DNA of 64,000 nt from Micromonospora phaseoli (GCF_900109115.1 NZ_FNYV01000001.1:571003-635002); one strand, 5' to 3'. Counted from the stretch's first letter, positions 1 through 8,023 are shown. A program made the numbers and translations. Notes: generated by a model from the letters alone, not told the origin.

Positions 1-370
1 GGCGCACTACACCGGCGCTTCGTCGGCTGGACCAGGCAACCGCCGGAAGTACAGCAGCGAAGTACAGCAACCGTGCCGGTCGAATACGGCCGGGACGAGC
101 GTCACCGGGCTGGATGACCTCGTACGACACCGGATCCGACCGGCTTGCCGACAGTCCACACGAGGAGGTCACTGGTCGAGTTCCTCCGCATCGTTCTGCA
201 ACAAACCTGCACGTCCCTGCTCTTGCGTCGCAAGCAAGCGCTTTCCTAGCCTGATGTTACATCGACGTTTCACTCTATTTTCAGGTCGAGAACGTTGACA
301 CGTGGCCCCATGCGGTGTCGGGCCGTGCAGGCAGAGCCTCGCGCCGCGCTCACCCCCAAGGAGACCAACA
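1..370. other. Left-edge intergenic region, no gene recognised
   Basis: I see no convincing coding region before the pectate lyase start at 371. One frame is open from base 1 but ends near 114 without recognisable protein content. The stretch holds a short direct repeat of GAAGTACAGCA at 46-56 and 59-69 (13-base period) and the operator-like palindromes listed separately. Confidence 0.5.
231..263. promoter_or_regulatory. Operator-like palindromes upstream of pectate lyase
   Basis: AAGCGCTT at 236-243 forms the core of an imperfect palindrome GCAAGCGCTTTC. GATGTTACATC at 253-263 is a perfect 5-bp inverted repeat around one T. LacI-family regulators of polysaccharide-degrading enzymes commonly use NNAAGCGCTTNN-type sites in actinomycetes, so the first site is a plausible sugar-responsive operator. 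That role is inferred. The regulator is not in this window. Confidence 0.4.
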
Positions 371-2044
371 GTGAGAACTACAGTGCGACACAGGCTCCTG
401 GCCGGCGGCACCGCCTTGGCCGCCGCAGCCGTGGTGGCTGCGATGCTGCCGATGACCCAGGCGTCGGGCGCGGTCGACGTTTCCGCCGCCGCGTCGGTCG
501 TCGCCAACGCGACCAACCTCAGTCTCGGGGCCGGTGCCGACGGCTCCAGCAAGGCCAGCGGCACCAGCTACGGCAATGTGATCGACGGCGACCTGGGTAC
601 CCACTGGTCGCCGAGCGGCTCGACCGGCCGCATCTCGGTCAAGTGGGGCTCCGCCACCACGGTCGCCTCGGTCAACATCCGTGAGGCGGCCGGTGCCGTC
701 GGGGTCATCGGCTCCTGGCGGCTCGTCAACAACGACACCGGCGCCACCTTGGCCAGTGGTACCGGGGCCGGGGTCATCACCTTCGCCGCCACCTCGCTGC
801 GCAAAATCAACTTCGAGATCACCGGCGCGACCGGCACGCCGAGGATCGCCGAGTTCGAGACGTACGCCTCCGGCGCGACGACACCGCCGACCACCCCGCC
901 GCCGACGACCGGGCCGACCACCCCGCCGCCGAGCACACCCCCGCCGACGACCCCGCCGCCGTCGAGCGGCACCTTGTACGTGGCGCCGGCCGGTACTGAC
1001 AGCGCCGCCGGAACGTTGGCGAACCCGACCACGCTCACCTCCGCGATCAGCCGGATCACCGCGGGCGGGACGATCTACCTGCGCGGCGGCACCTACCGCT
1101 ACTCGCAGACCATCACCATCGGTCAGGGCAACAACGGCACGTCGAGCGCCCGCAAGAACATCTTCGCGTACGCGGGTGAGACCCCGATCCTGAACTTCTC
1201 GGCGCAGAGTGAGGATCCGGCGAACCGGGGCCTCGCGCTGGGCGGATCGTACTGGCACATCCGCGGCATCATCGTCGAGCGGGCCGGGGACAACGGCATC
1301 CTGCTCGCCGGCAACAACAACATCATCGAGCGTACGGTGACCCGTCACAACCGGGACTCGGGGCTCCAGCTCTCCCGGCTGATCGCCGACGCGCCCCGCG
1401 ACCAGTGGCCCTCCAACAACCTCGTGGTGAGCACGGTGTCGCACGACAACGTCGACTCCGACGGTGAGGACGCCGACGGGTTCGCCCCGAAGCTAACCGT
1501 CGGCCCCGGCAACGTCTTCCGCTACACCGTGGCCCACAACAACATCGACGACGGCTACGACCTCTACACCAAGAGCGACACCGGGGCGATCGGCGCGGTG
1601 ACCATCGAGTCCTCCCTCGCCTACCGCAACGGCACCCTGAGCAACGGTGGGCAGGCTGGCAACGGCGACCGCAACGGCTTCAAGCTCGGCGGCGAGGACA
1701 TCGCGGTGAACCACACGATCCGGGGCAACATCGCCTACGACAACGGCAAGCACGGGTTCACCTACAACCGCAACCCCGGCACGATGACGGTGTCGAACAA
1801 CGCCAACTTCGGCAACGCCGAGCGCAACTTCAACTTCGACGGCGGCTCCTCGGTGTTCCGGAACAACACCTCGTGCAACGGCGGCTCGAACGACCGGATC
1901 ATCGGCAACTCCGACAGCTCGAACCAGTTCTGGTCCGGCACCAACGGTTCCCGGTGCGCCCAGTACTCCGGCACCCTGGGCTGGTCCTTCGCGTCCGACG
2001 GTCGTCTCGTCGTGACCTTCGGCGGCGCAGTGGTGACCCCGTAA
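371..2044 (+). CDS. Secreted pectate lyase, PL9-type, with discoidin-like domain
   Basis: Exported polysaccharide lyase of 557 residues, expected to cleave pectate by calcium-dependent beta-elimination. The GTG at 371 is chosen because AAGGAG lies just upstream and it is followed at once by a signal peptide (arginines, then a hydrophobic stretch to about residue 33). Residues 35-165 resemble an F5/8 type C (discoidin-like) sugar-binding domain. A Pro/Thr linker follows at about 166-195, then a right-handed beta-helix domain. The DSDGEDADGFAPKLTVG block matches the PL9 active site, with acidic calcium ligands and catalytic Lys374, and NNIDDGYDLYTK follows it. Substrate is inferred from these motifs; other beta-helix lyases are the alternative. 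Confidence 0.82.
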   Translation: MRTTVRHRLLAGGTALAAAAVVAAMLPMTQASGAVDVSAAASVVANATNLSLGAGADGSSKASGTSYGNVIDGDLGTHWSPSGSTGRISVKWGSATTVASVNIREAAGAVGVIGSWRLVNNDTGATLASGTGAGVITFAATSLRKINFEITGATGTPRIAEFETYASGATTPPTTPPPTTGPTTPPPSTPPPTTPPPSSGTLYVAPAGTDSAAGTLANPTTLTSAISRITAGGTIYLRGGTYRYSQTITIGQGNNGTSSARKNIFAYAGETPILNFSAQSEDPANRGLALGGSYWHIRGIIVERAGDNGILLAGNNNIIERTVTRHNRDSGLQLSRLIADAPRDQWPSNNLVVSTVSHDNVDSDGEDADGFAPKLTVGPGNVFRYTVAHNNIDDGYDLYTKSDTGAIGAVTIESSLAYRNGTLSNGGQAGNGDRNGFKLGGEDIAVNHTIRGNIAYDNGKHGFTYNRNPGTMTVSNNANFGNAERNFNFDGGSSVFRNNTSCNGGSNDRIIGNSDSSNQFWSGTNGSRCAQYSGTLGWSFASDGRLVVTFGGAVVTP

Positions 2045-2051
2045 CGAGTGC

Positions 2052-2089
2052 CGGCGATGTCGGCGTCACCGGTGACGCCGACATCGCCG
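2052..2089. terminator. Perfect 38-bp palindrome, terminator of pectate lyase
   Basis: Two 19-base arms meet with no spacer at 2070/2071 (arm CGGCGATGTCGGCGTCACC). It starts 8 bases after the pectate lyase stop, so it most likely acts as a terminator. No T-run follows, as is usual in high-GC actinomycetes. Confidence 0.7.
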
Positions 2090-2121
2090 ACGGGGGCCTC
2101 CGTGGCAACCACACCGGGAAC

Positions 2122-2311
2122 TCCCCATCGGACGTCGTCCTGGTCTCGGGGGCCTCCGGCGGTTTGGAGTCGGCGCTGGTGCAGATCGCCCGGGCGCGCG
2201 GCGCGAGGGTGCTCGCCATCAGCGCGCGCAGGAAAGATCGACTCTGTGCGCGAGGCGGGAGCGCACGACGTCGTGGACCGCGCAGCAGGCGTCGTCGGGT
2301 CTGCGATGCAC
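2122..2311 (+). pseudogene. Remnant of a zinc-type (MDR) dehydrogenase/quinone reductase
   Basis: A short stretch encodes the Rossmann core of a medium-chain dehydrogenase: VLVSGASGGLESALVQIARA in one frame from about 2134. After a +1 shift near 2230 it continues as GKIDSVREAGAHDVVDR. The continuous family pattern is VLVtGASGGVGSALVQlArarGA...vreaGAhdVVD. Only about 60 residues survive, with no start codon and none of the N-terminal or C-terminal parts of the ~320-residue family, so this is decayed debris. The frameshift and family likeness are seen directly; the loss of function is inferred. Confidence 0.6.
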
Positions 2312-2414
2312 ACTGCACCGGGCCGCTCGGGTACAGGAGGAACTCGCCCGCAGGCGTCACGTCGGAAAGATCGTCCTGCTCCCGTAGGGGCGGGTGCGAT
2401 GCGAGGTTCGCGTG

Positions 2415-3011
2415 TCAGCGCTTCCTTCGGACCGCCGACTCAGCTGCCGGCTGCCCGGCCTGGTGTGAAACGGGCTGGCTCAACGATCGGACCAGGCGCT
2501 CGCCGTCGGGCCACGCGCCGAACCCGGTCTTGGAGTCCAGGTGCCCAACCGCGCCCGCGTCGAACAGCTCCGAGCCCCAGTCTCGCGCGTACGCTTCGAA
2601 TTGCTCGAACGTGGCATGTGGGTCGTTGTGGCTGGCGACCAGGATCGAGGGGAAGGGCAGTGGCTCGCGTGGCACGTGGTCGATGAAGACATCGACGGTC
2701 TCGTGCGGGTCGGGGGTCCAGTCCGGATCCAGGTACGGCGGCGTGACCAGCAGTGCGGCCCGGACGGGACCGACGTGTTGGCTGGCCCAGACGGCGACGG
2801 TCAGGCATCCCGCACTGTGCGCCACGAGGATCGCGGGCTCACTGTCGGCGCTGATGGCAGCGTGCAGCGCGGCGACCCGTTCGGCGGCGACGTACGGTGG
2901 CCCGGGCGGTTCGGGCGCCCACTGGTACTCCGGATAGTCCCTGACCCAGCCGCGCGACCAGTGGTCTGGGAAGGGAACTCCTCGACCGGGCACGACAAGG
3001 TGACGCGTCAT
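2415..3011 (-). CDS. RBBP9/YdeN-like alpha/beta serine hydrolase
   Basis: Predicted cytoplasmic hydrolase of 198 residues in the RBBP9/YdeN family. It begins RHLVVPGRG and has the nucleophile elbow VAHSAGCLTV, an acid in ASHNDPHATF and a late histidine in GHLDSKTGFGAW, giving the triad Ser-Asp-His in normal order. Length is typical of the family. The start at 3011 gives the usual N-terminus; an in-frame start at 3050 would add 13 residues. It follows the CoaD-like gene on the same strand after 35 bases, so the two may be co-transcribed. Substrate unknown. Confidence 0.72.
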   Translation of the reverse strand: MTRHLVVPGRGVPFPDHWSRGWVRDYPEYQWAPEPPGPPYVAAERVAALHAAISADSEPAILVAHSAGCLTVAVWASQHVGPVRAALLVTPPYLDPDWTPDPHETVDVFIDHVPREPLPFPSILVASHNDPHATFEQFEAYARDWGSELFDAGAVGHLDSKTGFGAWPDGERLVRSLSQPVSHQAGQPAAESAVRRKR

Positions 3012-3046
3012 GCCCGGGAGGGTAGCGCGACGATCCCTGACGGGCG

Positions 3047-3544
3047 TCACTCCTGCGCGTTGTGCGACGGGCGGGCCGACTGTGCCGAGCGGTATGCGCG
3101 GGCGACCGTGGACGACGTGGCGGCCAGTTGCGGACGGGACGGCAACCAGACCGTCTGAATGCCGAGTTGTTCGTTCATCGCCGCGAGCTGGTACTCGTAG
3201 CGAAGGTCGGCGGCCGTGCGCAGGCCGCGGACGATGACCGTGGCACCGCGACGCAGACAGTAGGCGGTGGTCAGGCCGGTCCAGGTGTCCACCTCGACGT
3301 TGGCCCAGGCTGCCGGCATGGTGTCGCGTACGCGTGCGGCCCTGGCCGTGGCCTCGGCGGTTGGTTGCTTGTCGGCGTTCACCGCCAGCAACACGATGAT
3401 CCGGTCGAACATCACCCGAGCACGGGCCACCAGGTCGCGGTGCCCCGGGGTGAACGGATCGAACGTACCGGGATAGACCGCCAACGAACCGTGCGCCCGT
3501 GCCACTCCACGATCCGACGTGGCCGTCACCGCGACTCCCACCAC
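3047..3544 (-). CDS. CoaD-like nucleotidyltransferase (phosphopantetheine adenylyltransferase family)
   Basis: Cytoplasmic nucleotidyltransferase of up to 165 residues, close to the ~160 of CoaD, which adenylates 4'-phosphopantetheine in coenzyme A synthesis. It has the signature YPGTFDPFTPGH with the GH nucleotide-binding pair, the RGLRTAADLRYEYQLAAMN block and a C-terminal ATSSTVAR corresponding to the ISSTxVR motif. Genuine coaD usually sits beside rsmD, whereas this copy is paired with a small hydrolase, so it may be a paralogue with a changed substrate. The start is uncertain: a downstream GTG at codon 14 would also precede the core. Confidence 0.68.
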   Translation of the reverse strand: MVGVAVTATSDRGVARAHGSLAVYPGTFDPFTPGHRDLVARARVMFDRIIVLLAVNADKQPTAEATARAARVRDTMPAAWANVEVDTWTGLTTAYCLRRGATVIVRGLRTAADLRYEYQLAAMNEQLGIQTVWLPSRPQLAATSSTVARAYRSAQSARPSHNAQE

Positions 3545-3645
3545 ATGGCCACGATCATCCCAGCCGTACCTGTGCCGACCCGACTGTGGGCCATGTCGTC
3601 ACCGACCACCGCCGACACCCTGGTCTGCCGCCGACAAGACGCCGG

Positions 3646-3864
3646 ATGCCGATCACGCTGCTCAGCAGCGGCTGGTGGGGGCTGCCGGCCCCGGCGGTCG
3701 CCGCCGTCGGCCTCGGAATCGCCCTCACCGGCACCGCACTGGGATACCTCCTGCTGGAACGCCCGTTCCTGCGGTCCCGGGGCGGCGAACTCGCCCGGCC
3801 GGGCCGGCCTGGGGTCCCCTTGACACGCGTCGCGGTGCCGGCCCGGATACCGTCGGGCGAATGA
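3646..3864 (+). pseudogene. C-terminal scrap of an acyltransferase-3 membrane protein
   Basis: The frame encodes a hydrophobic helix followed by ALGYLLLERPFLRSRGGEL. This resembles the last transmembrane helix and ERPFLR tail of OafA/YrhL-type acyltransferases, which are normally 350-650 residues. No upstream part of such a protein is present, so it is a likely gene remnant. The sequence ends in an ATGA overlap with a 20-codon frame leading to the sigma factor. A small one-helix protein is the alternative reading. Confidence 0.35.
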
Positions 3865-3923
3865 GGTTCGGTTCGGAGGAGGCGTTCGGCGAGTGGTGGG
3901 CCGAGCGGAGGGCCACCCGGTGA
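3861..3923 (+). CDS. Possible 20-residue ORF coupled to the sigma factor
   Basis: ATG at 3861 opens a 20-codon frame (begins MRFGSEEAFGEWW) whose TGA overlaps the sigma-factor GTG as GTGA at 3920-3923. Its ATG in turn overlaps the preceding stop as ATGA. The double overlap suggests translational coupling, but the peptide has no known relatives I can name and lacks a clear ribosome-binding site. It could be chance. Confidence 0.25.
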   Translation: MRFGSEEAFGEWWAERRATR

Positions 3924-4876
3924 ACGACTTCGCCGAACGTGCCGAGCGGCACCGGGGCGAGCTGCGGGTGCACTGCTACCGGATGCTCGGGTCGTTCGAC
4001 GAGGCGGAGGACCTGGTCCAGGAGGTGTTCCTGCGGGCGTGGCGCGGCCGGGACGGCTTCGAGGGCCGTTCCTCACTGCGCGCCTGGTTGTACCGGATCG
4101 CCACCAACGCCTGCCTGGACTTCCTGGACGGCCGGAGCCGCCGGACGCTGCCCGACCAGGCCGATTCGCCGGACGGCCCGTGGTTGCAGCCGTTCCCCGG
4201 CCACCTGTGGGAGCCGGTGGCGTCGAGCGCCGACGACCCGGAGGCCGCGGTGGTCGCCAAGGAGACCCTGGAGCTGGCGTTCCTGGCCGCCATCCAGCAC
4301 CTGCCGCCGAGGCAGCGCGCCGCGACGATCCTGTGTGACGTGCTGGGCTGGCCGGTCCGCCAGACGGCCGAGGCCCTGGACGGCAGTGTCGCCTCGGTCA
4401 ACAGCGCCCTGCAGCGGGCCAGAGCTACCCTACGCGCCCACCTGCCGCCCGGCCGGTCGGACTGGGCCCCGTCAGCCCCGCCCACCGACTCCGACCGCAG
4501 GATTCTGCGCCGCTACATGTCCGCGGTGGAGCGCGGCGACCTGACCGAGGTCGCGGAGTTGCTGGCGCGGGACGTGCGGGCGACGATGCCGCCGTACCCG
4601 GAGTGGTTCGCCGACCGCGACGGCGTGCTGGCAGCGCTGTCGGCGAGCTGGGACGCCGGCTCACCCGACTACATCGGAACGCTGCGCATGGTGCCGGCGA
4701 GCGCCAACGGCGAGTTGGCCGCGGCGACGTACCGGTGTCCGCCGGGCGGGCACGCGTACGAGCCGTTCGGTATCGGCGTGCTGCGGGTCCGCGACGGCCG
4801 GATAGCCGAGATCGTCGCGTTCCACGAGCCGGCCCTGTTCCCGTCGTTCAACCTCCCACCCACCCTGGACCGATGA
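3920..4876 (+). CDS. ECF sigma-70 factor with SnoaL-like C-terminal domain
   Basis: RNA polymerase sigma factor of 318 residues. Region 2 is clear (AEDLVQEVFLRAWRG followed by LRAWLYRIATNACLDFL), and region 4 has PPRQRAATILCDVLGW and a recognition helix near residues 150-175. Residues ~195-318 form a SnoaL/NTF2-like domain (RRYMSAVERGDL...), as in the SigG/SigJ-type ECF groups, where the extension modulates activity instead of a separate anti-sigma. GTG at 3920 is preferred to the upstream frame because GGAGGG sits at 3907-3912. The RibD-like reductase and NTF2-like genes follow on the same strand and are candidate partners. Confidence 0.85.
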   Translation: MNDFAERAERHRGELRVHCYRMLGSFDEAEDLVQEVFLRAWRGRDGFEGRSSLRAWLYRIATNACLDFLDGRSRRTLPDQADSPDGPWLQPFPGHLWEPVASSADDPEAAVVAKETLELAFLAAIQHLPPRQRAATILCDVLGWPVRQTAEALDGSVASVNSALQRARATLRAHLPPGRSDWAPSAPPTDSDRRILRRYMSAVERGDLTEVAELLARDVRATMPPYPEWFADRDGVLAALSASWDAGSPDYIGTLRMVPASANGELAAATYRCPPGGHAYEPFGIGVLRVRDGRIAEIVAFHEPALFPSFNLPPTLDR

Positions 4877-4938
4877 GGTTCCGCGGTGGATGCCGTCTCA
4901 ATACCGCACGAGGTAATCAGCCGGCAGAGGAGACAGCA

Positions 4939-5502
4939 GTGAACGACATCGAACCGCAGACCGCGAACGGCAAGGTGCTCTGGCACTTCACCATGTCCCT
5001 GGACGGGTTCGTGGCCGGGCCGAACCACGAGATGGACTGGATGATGACCGGCATCTCGCCCCAGCCGGGCCTGATCGACGAGTACGTCAGGACCACCGGC
5101 GCAATCCTGGGCGGCCGGCGCGGCTGGGACCAGTTCCCGGATCCGAGCATGGTCTACGGCGGCGACTGGACCGGACCCATCTTTGTGCTCACCCACCACC
5201 CCGAGGACGCCGAGCCCGCCGACGGCGTCACGTTCCTCGACTGTGACGTGGCCGAGGCGGTGCGGATCGCGCTGGCCGCGGCCGGCGGCCGGAACGTCGA
5301 GGTGCTGTCGCCGACGATCGGCGGCCAGCTTCTCGAACGCGGACTGCTCGACGAGATCAACCTGCACATCGCGCCCGTGCTGCTCGGCGACGGCATCCGG
5401 CTGCTGGACCTCCCCGGTGGCCGGCCGCACTACCTCCACCGGGTCGGTGCCGGCGACCCCACGGCCGAGCTGAGTGTGCGGTACCGGCCGGTCAAGCCTT
5501 GA
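4939..5502 (+). CDS. Dihydrofolate reductase-like (RibD C-terminal) family protein
   Basis: Cytoplasmic NADPH-dependent reductase-like protein of 187 residues. It shows the family landmarks: a start strand WHFTMSLDGFVAG, the glycine-rich GAILGGRRGWDQF, and GGQLLERGLLDEINLHIAPVLLGDG, in which a loop before an LxDE helix precedes the closing strands. The GTG start at 4939 follows AGGAGA. Stand-alone members are common in actinomycetes and their substrates are mostly unknown; they are not the housekeeping DHFR. It lies 62 bases after the sigma gene and may share its transcript. Confidence 0.78.
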   Translation: MNDIEPQTANGKVLWHFTMSLDGFVAGPNHEMDWMMTGISPQPGLIDEYVRTTGAILGGRRGWDQFPDPSMVYGGDWTGPIFVLTHHPEDAEPADGVTFLDCDVAEAVRIALAAAGGRNVEVLSPTIGGQLLERGLLDEINLHIAPVLLGDGIRLLDLPGGRPHYLHRVGAGDPTAELSVRYRPVKP

Positions 5503-5582
5503 CCGGAGCGCGCTGGCGTTGAATCTTCCGCGGCTGGCCGGTTCCCGTCGCCTGCCGCCCTCTGAGTGGCAAGGTGTTGTCC

Positions 5583-5975
5583 ATGAACAGGAAGCAGGTC
5601 GACGATTGGATCGCCGCCTACGAGCAGGTGTGGCGGACGCCGGGCACGGACGCGCTGGTCACGCTCTTCACCGAGGATGCGAGCTACAGCCAGGGGCCGT
5701 ACTGGACGCCCGTCGTCGGCCTGCCGGCCATCGCCCGGATGTGGGAAGAACAGCGCAAGGGTCCGGACGAGGTGTTCCAGATGACCACGGAGATCGTCGC
5801 GGTCGACGGCGACACCGCGGTCTCGCGCCAGGAGGTCCGCTACGGCGATCCGGTCGACCAGGAGTACCGCGACCTGTGGATCATGCGGTTCGCCGATGAC
5901 GGACGTTGTCGGTCGTTCGAGGAGTGGCCGTTCTGGCCGGGACAGCAGCCGGCCAACCCACCGGAGGGATCGTGA
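5583..5975 (+). CDS. NTF2-like (SnoaL-type) small protein
   Basis: A 130-residue single-domain protein of the NTF2/SnoaL fold. An N-terminal helix (WIAAYEQVWRTPGTDALVTLF) leads into TEDASYSQGPYWTPVVG, the usual strand carrying a substituted pocket, and ends WIMRFADDGRCRSFEEWPFWPG. ATG 5583 is preferred over the ATG nine bases upstream because AAGG spacing is better. Function is not predictable from sequence. It follows the RibD-like gene by 80 bases on the same strand, and the nearby sigma factor carries a domain of the same fold. Confidence 0.7.
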   Translation: MNRKQVDDWIAAYEQVWRTPGTDALVTLFTEDASYSQGPYWTPVVGLPAIARMWEEQRKGPDEVFQMTTEIVAVDGDTAVSRQEVRYGDPVDQEYRDLWIMRFADDGRCRSFEEWPFWPGQQPANPPEGS

Positions 5976-6126
5976 CCGAGGAACTCGCGACCCGTCACCT
6001 CGCCCGGTCGTGCCGCCGCCATCGACGAGTTTGACCGGCAGGTGGTAGAGAGCCTGCGCGAATGGGTACGGGGGCACCCGGCGGACAGCGTGAGCCGCCA
6101 TCCATCCCCTGATCAAGGAGAGCTCC

Positions 6127-6273
6127 ATGTCGGTCCAGGCATTTCTCTACATCGTCGCCGTCATCCTGCTCGTGCTCGCCGCCCTGCCACTGCGTACCCG
6201 GGGCGTCTCGCTCGCGCTCCTGGGTGCCGCTTTCGCCCTGCTCGCCTACGCCTGGCCGGTGATCACCGGCTGA
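6127..6273 (+). CDS. 48-residue two-helix membrane protein
   Basis: Short ORF MSVQAFLYIVAVILLVLAAL... to ...YAWPVITG with a strong ribosome-binding site AAGGAG at 6115-6120. Two hydrophobic helices (about residues 5-20 and 27-45) flank a basic turn PLRTRG, giving a hairpin in the membrane with positive-inside logic. Codon use is strongly G/C-ending, like its neighbours, and a 12-bp stem terminator follows 22 bases after the stop. No function is recognised. Confidence 0.68.
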   Translation: MSVQAFLYIVAVILLVLAALPLRTRGVSLALLGAAFALLAYAWPVITG

Positions 6274-6294
6274 CCTGTCGATGAGGTCCGTCGT

Positions 6295-6333
6295 CGGTAG
6301 GCCGGCAGCCAGAGCATGGAAGCCGGCCTACCG
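6295..6333. terminator. Hairpin terminator between convergent genes
   Basis: CGGTAGGCCGGC at 6295-6306 pairs perfectly with GCCGGCCTACCG at 6322-6333 across a 15-base loop. It lies between the 48-residue membrane protein (+) and the esterase (-), so it can serve both. Confidence 0.65.
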
Positions 6334-6430
6334 CTTTGCACCCGGGAACGGACTGCGTCCACCGCGACGGCGGGAACGCGAGACGGTGGTGCAAGCGGTA
6401 CCAGGTCCGTGGGAGTGGATGTCTGCCGGT

Positions 6431-7252
6431 CTAATTCGCTGCGATCCGATCGAGGAGGAACCGCGCGGTGATGTCGACAACGTCGTCGAAGTGCGCGCCG
6501 TTGCCGGGGTAGTGGAATCCGTGCGCGGCGTTCTCGTACTCGCGTAGCGTGCACTCGTTGCCAGCGCGCACCATCGCGTCTCGGAACCGCCGCACACCTT
6601 CGATCGGCTCGATCTCGTCGCGGGTGCCGTGGTGAATCAGCATCGGCGGATTTCCTGACCGCACGTACCGGATCAGCGAGTAGTCGGTCAGTCTGCCGGC
6701 GGCGATGCCGACCTGGTGTTCGAGGTGGCGTCGCACTGCTGGGTCGAACAAGCGCAGATCCGTCCCTGCTGGATTGAGTGCCACGACGGCTGCGACGCCG
6801 GGCTCCGGTGCCGGGGCGGGCTCGCTCGGGGCGATCATCGCGGCAGCGAGGGCGAGATGGGCTCCGGCCGAACTGCCACCCGAGGCCAGATGTGGGGCTT
6901 CCAGGCCGCGCAGCGCGGCCAGCCGGCCGAACTGTTCGACCGCGCGCCGAACATCGGCGATGCAGTCGTCGATGCTGGCAGCGCCCTGACCGAGCAGCCG
7001 GTACCCGGCTGACACCGCGAGGATTCCGCGCGACGCCAGTTTCTGGCAGTGCGGGGCGAGCCCGTCGGCCGATCCCTCGCGCAACGCGCCGCCATGGAAC
7101 ACGACGATGCCGGTGCGGGGCCGCGTCCCATCGCCCGGCTCGAAGAGCAGCAGGGGCAGTTCCCTGCCGTCGGCAGCTTGATAGAGGGTGGACGACTCGC
7201 GGCAGGCCGTCATTATGGACGGCATCCGATCATCGACCACATGCGGCTGCAA
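6431..7252 (-). CDS. Alpha/beta hydrolase, BD-FAE/HSL-like esterase
   Basis: Predicted cytoplasmic esterase of up to 273 residues. The oxyanion-hole motif VVFHGGALREG is followed by the nucleophile GGSSAGAHLALAAA, an aspartate in HHGTRDEIEP and the histidine in AAHGFHYPG, a complete triad in the order expected for the hormone-sensitive-lipase/feruloyl-esterase-like group. There is no signal peptide, so it is probably intracellular despite the CAZyme-rich context. Two or three start codons lie in the first 15 codons and the true one is unclear. Physiological substrate unknown. Confidence 0.75.
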   Translation of the reverse strand: MQPHVVDDRMPSIMTACRESSTLYQAADGRELPLLLFEPGDGTRPRTGIVVFHGGALREGSADGLAPHCQKLASRGILAVSAGYRLLGQGAASIDDCIADVRRAVEQFGRLAALRGLEAPHLASGGSSAGAHLALAAAMIAPSEPAPAPEPGVAAVVALNPAGTDLRLFDPAVRRHLEHQVGIAAGRLTDYSLIRYVRSGNPPMLIHHGTRDEIEPIEGVRRFRDAMVRAGNECTLREYENAAHGFHYPGNGAHFDDVVDITARFLLDRIAAN

Positions 7253-7286
7253 GCGGATTGTGCCGGCCTCATCGTTGGGGACGTTG

Positions 7287-7970
7287 CTAGACCGTCGCCA
7301 GGATCATCGCCAGCTCCGCTGGGCGCGTGAGCATCGGCCAGTGGCCGGAGTCGATGTCGACCAGGGTGACGTGCTTTGCCCGGGTCAGTTCGGGCAGGTC
7401 TCCAGCGGCGATCCACTCGCGCGCCTGGGCCGGCGTGAACTCGGGGCACACCATCACGACGGGTACGTCGAACCGCCGCTCGTCCGTCAGTTGTACGACG
7501 CCCCTGGCCACGCCGGCGGGGACCGGGATCGCCGCCGCTGCGAACGCTTGCCGCGCCGGCTCGTCCAGGTCCGCCGCGTCCGCTCCGTCGAACGGCTCCC
7601 AGCCCGGGAACGGCATGACGCCGTCGACGATCGGGAAGAAGTCCGCATACGGCTGCCCGTTGCCCGACGGGAACCCGCCGATCAGCACCACCTTGGCCAC
7701 CCGTCCGGGCCGTGCGTCGGCCGCCAGCCAGGCCAGGGTGCAGGCGGCGGAGTGCCCCACCACCACGGACCCGCCGGGCTCCGCGTCCACGGCGGCGAGC
7801 ACCGCGGCCACCTGGTCGGCGAGCGTCGCCGAGGTGTGCCCGTCGCCCTGGCCCGGCAGGGTCACCGGCACCGCGTGCCGGCCCCGTTTCGTCAGCTCGG
7901 TGGCGACGCCGCTCCACGCCGAACCGTCCAGCCACAGGCCACCCACGAGCACGATCTGTTCTCCGGTCAT
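7287..7970 (-). CDS. Alpha/beta fold hydrolase
   Basis: A 227-residue hydrolase. After LVGGLWLDGSAW it carries the nucleophile elbow VVGHSAACTLAWLA, a substrate-cap segment, and the terminal histidine in DIDSGHWPMLTRP, matching small esterases of the MenH/EstC type. It is divergent from the WYL regulator across 53 bases. Such regulator-hydrolase pairs are frequent in actinomycetes, and the hydrolase is the likely target of control. Its end lies 34 bases from the start of the other esterase gene on the same strand, so the two may be read together. Confidence 0.75.
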   Translation of the reverse strand: MTGEQIVLVGGLWLDGSAWSGVATELTKRGRHAVPVTLPGQGDGHTSATLADQVAAVLAAVDAEPGGSVVVGHSAACTLAWLAADARPGRVAKVVLIGGFPSGNGQPYADFFPIVDGVMPFPGWEPFDGADAADLDEPARQAFAAAAIPVPAGVARGVVQLTDERRFDVPVVMVCPEFTPAQAREWIAAGDLPELTRAKHVTLVDIDSGHWPMLTRPAELAMILATV

Positions 7971-8023
7971 GCGATCAACCTAGAACCAATTCCGGACGAT
8001 CTGCTTCCGGTACCCTGCTCCTT

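Noticed and set aside
13..114. Open frame from the left edge as a possible gene tail
   Set aside because: The ~38 residues before the stop show no family likeness and no terminator follows.
891..970. Pro/Thr codon repeats resembling a tandem repeat array
   Set aside because: They encode the interdomain linker of the pectate lyase. The same holds for the linker of the GH5 cellulase near 53820-53910.
5976..6126. Short frames between the NTF2-like gene and the 48-residue membrane protein
   Set aside because: No ribosome-binding sites or coding-like composition; treated as ordinary spacer.
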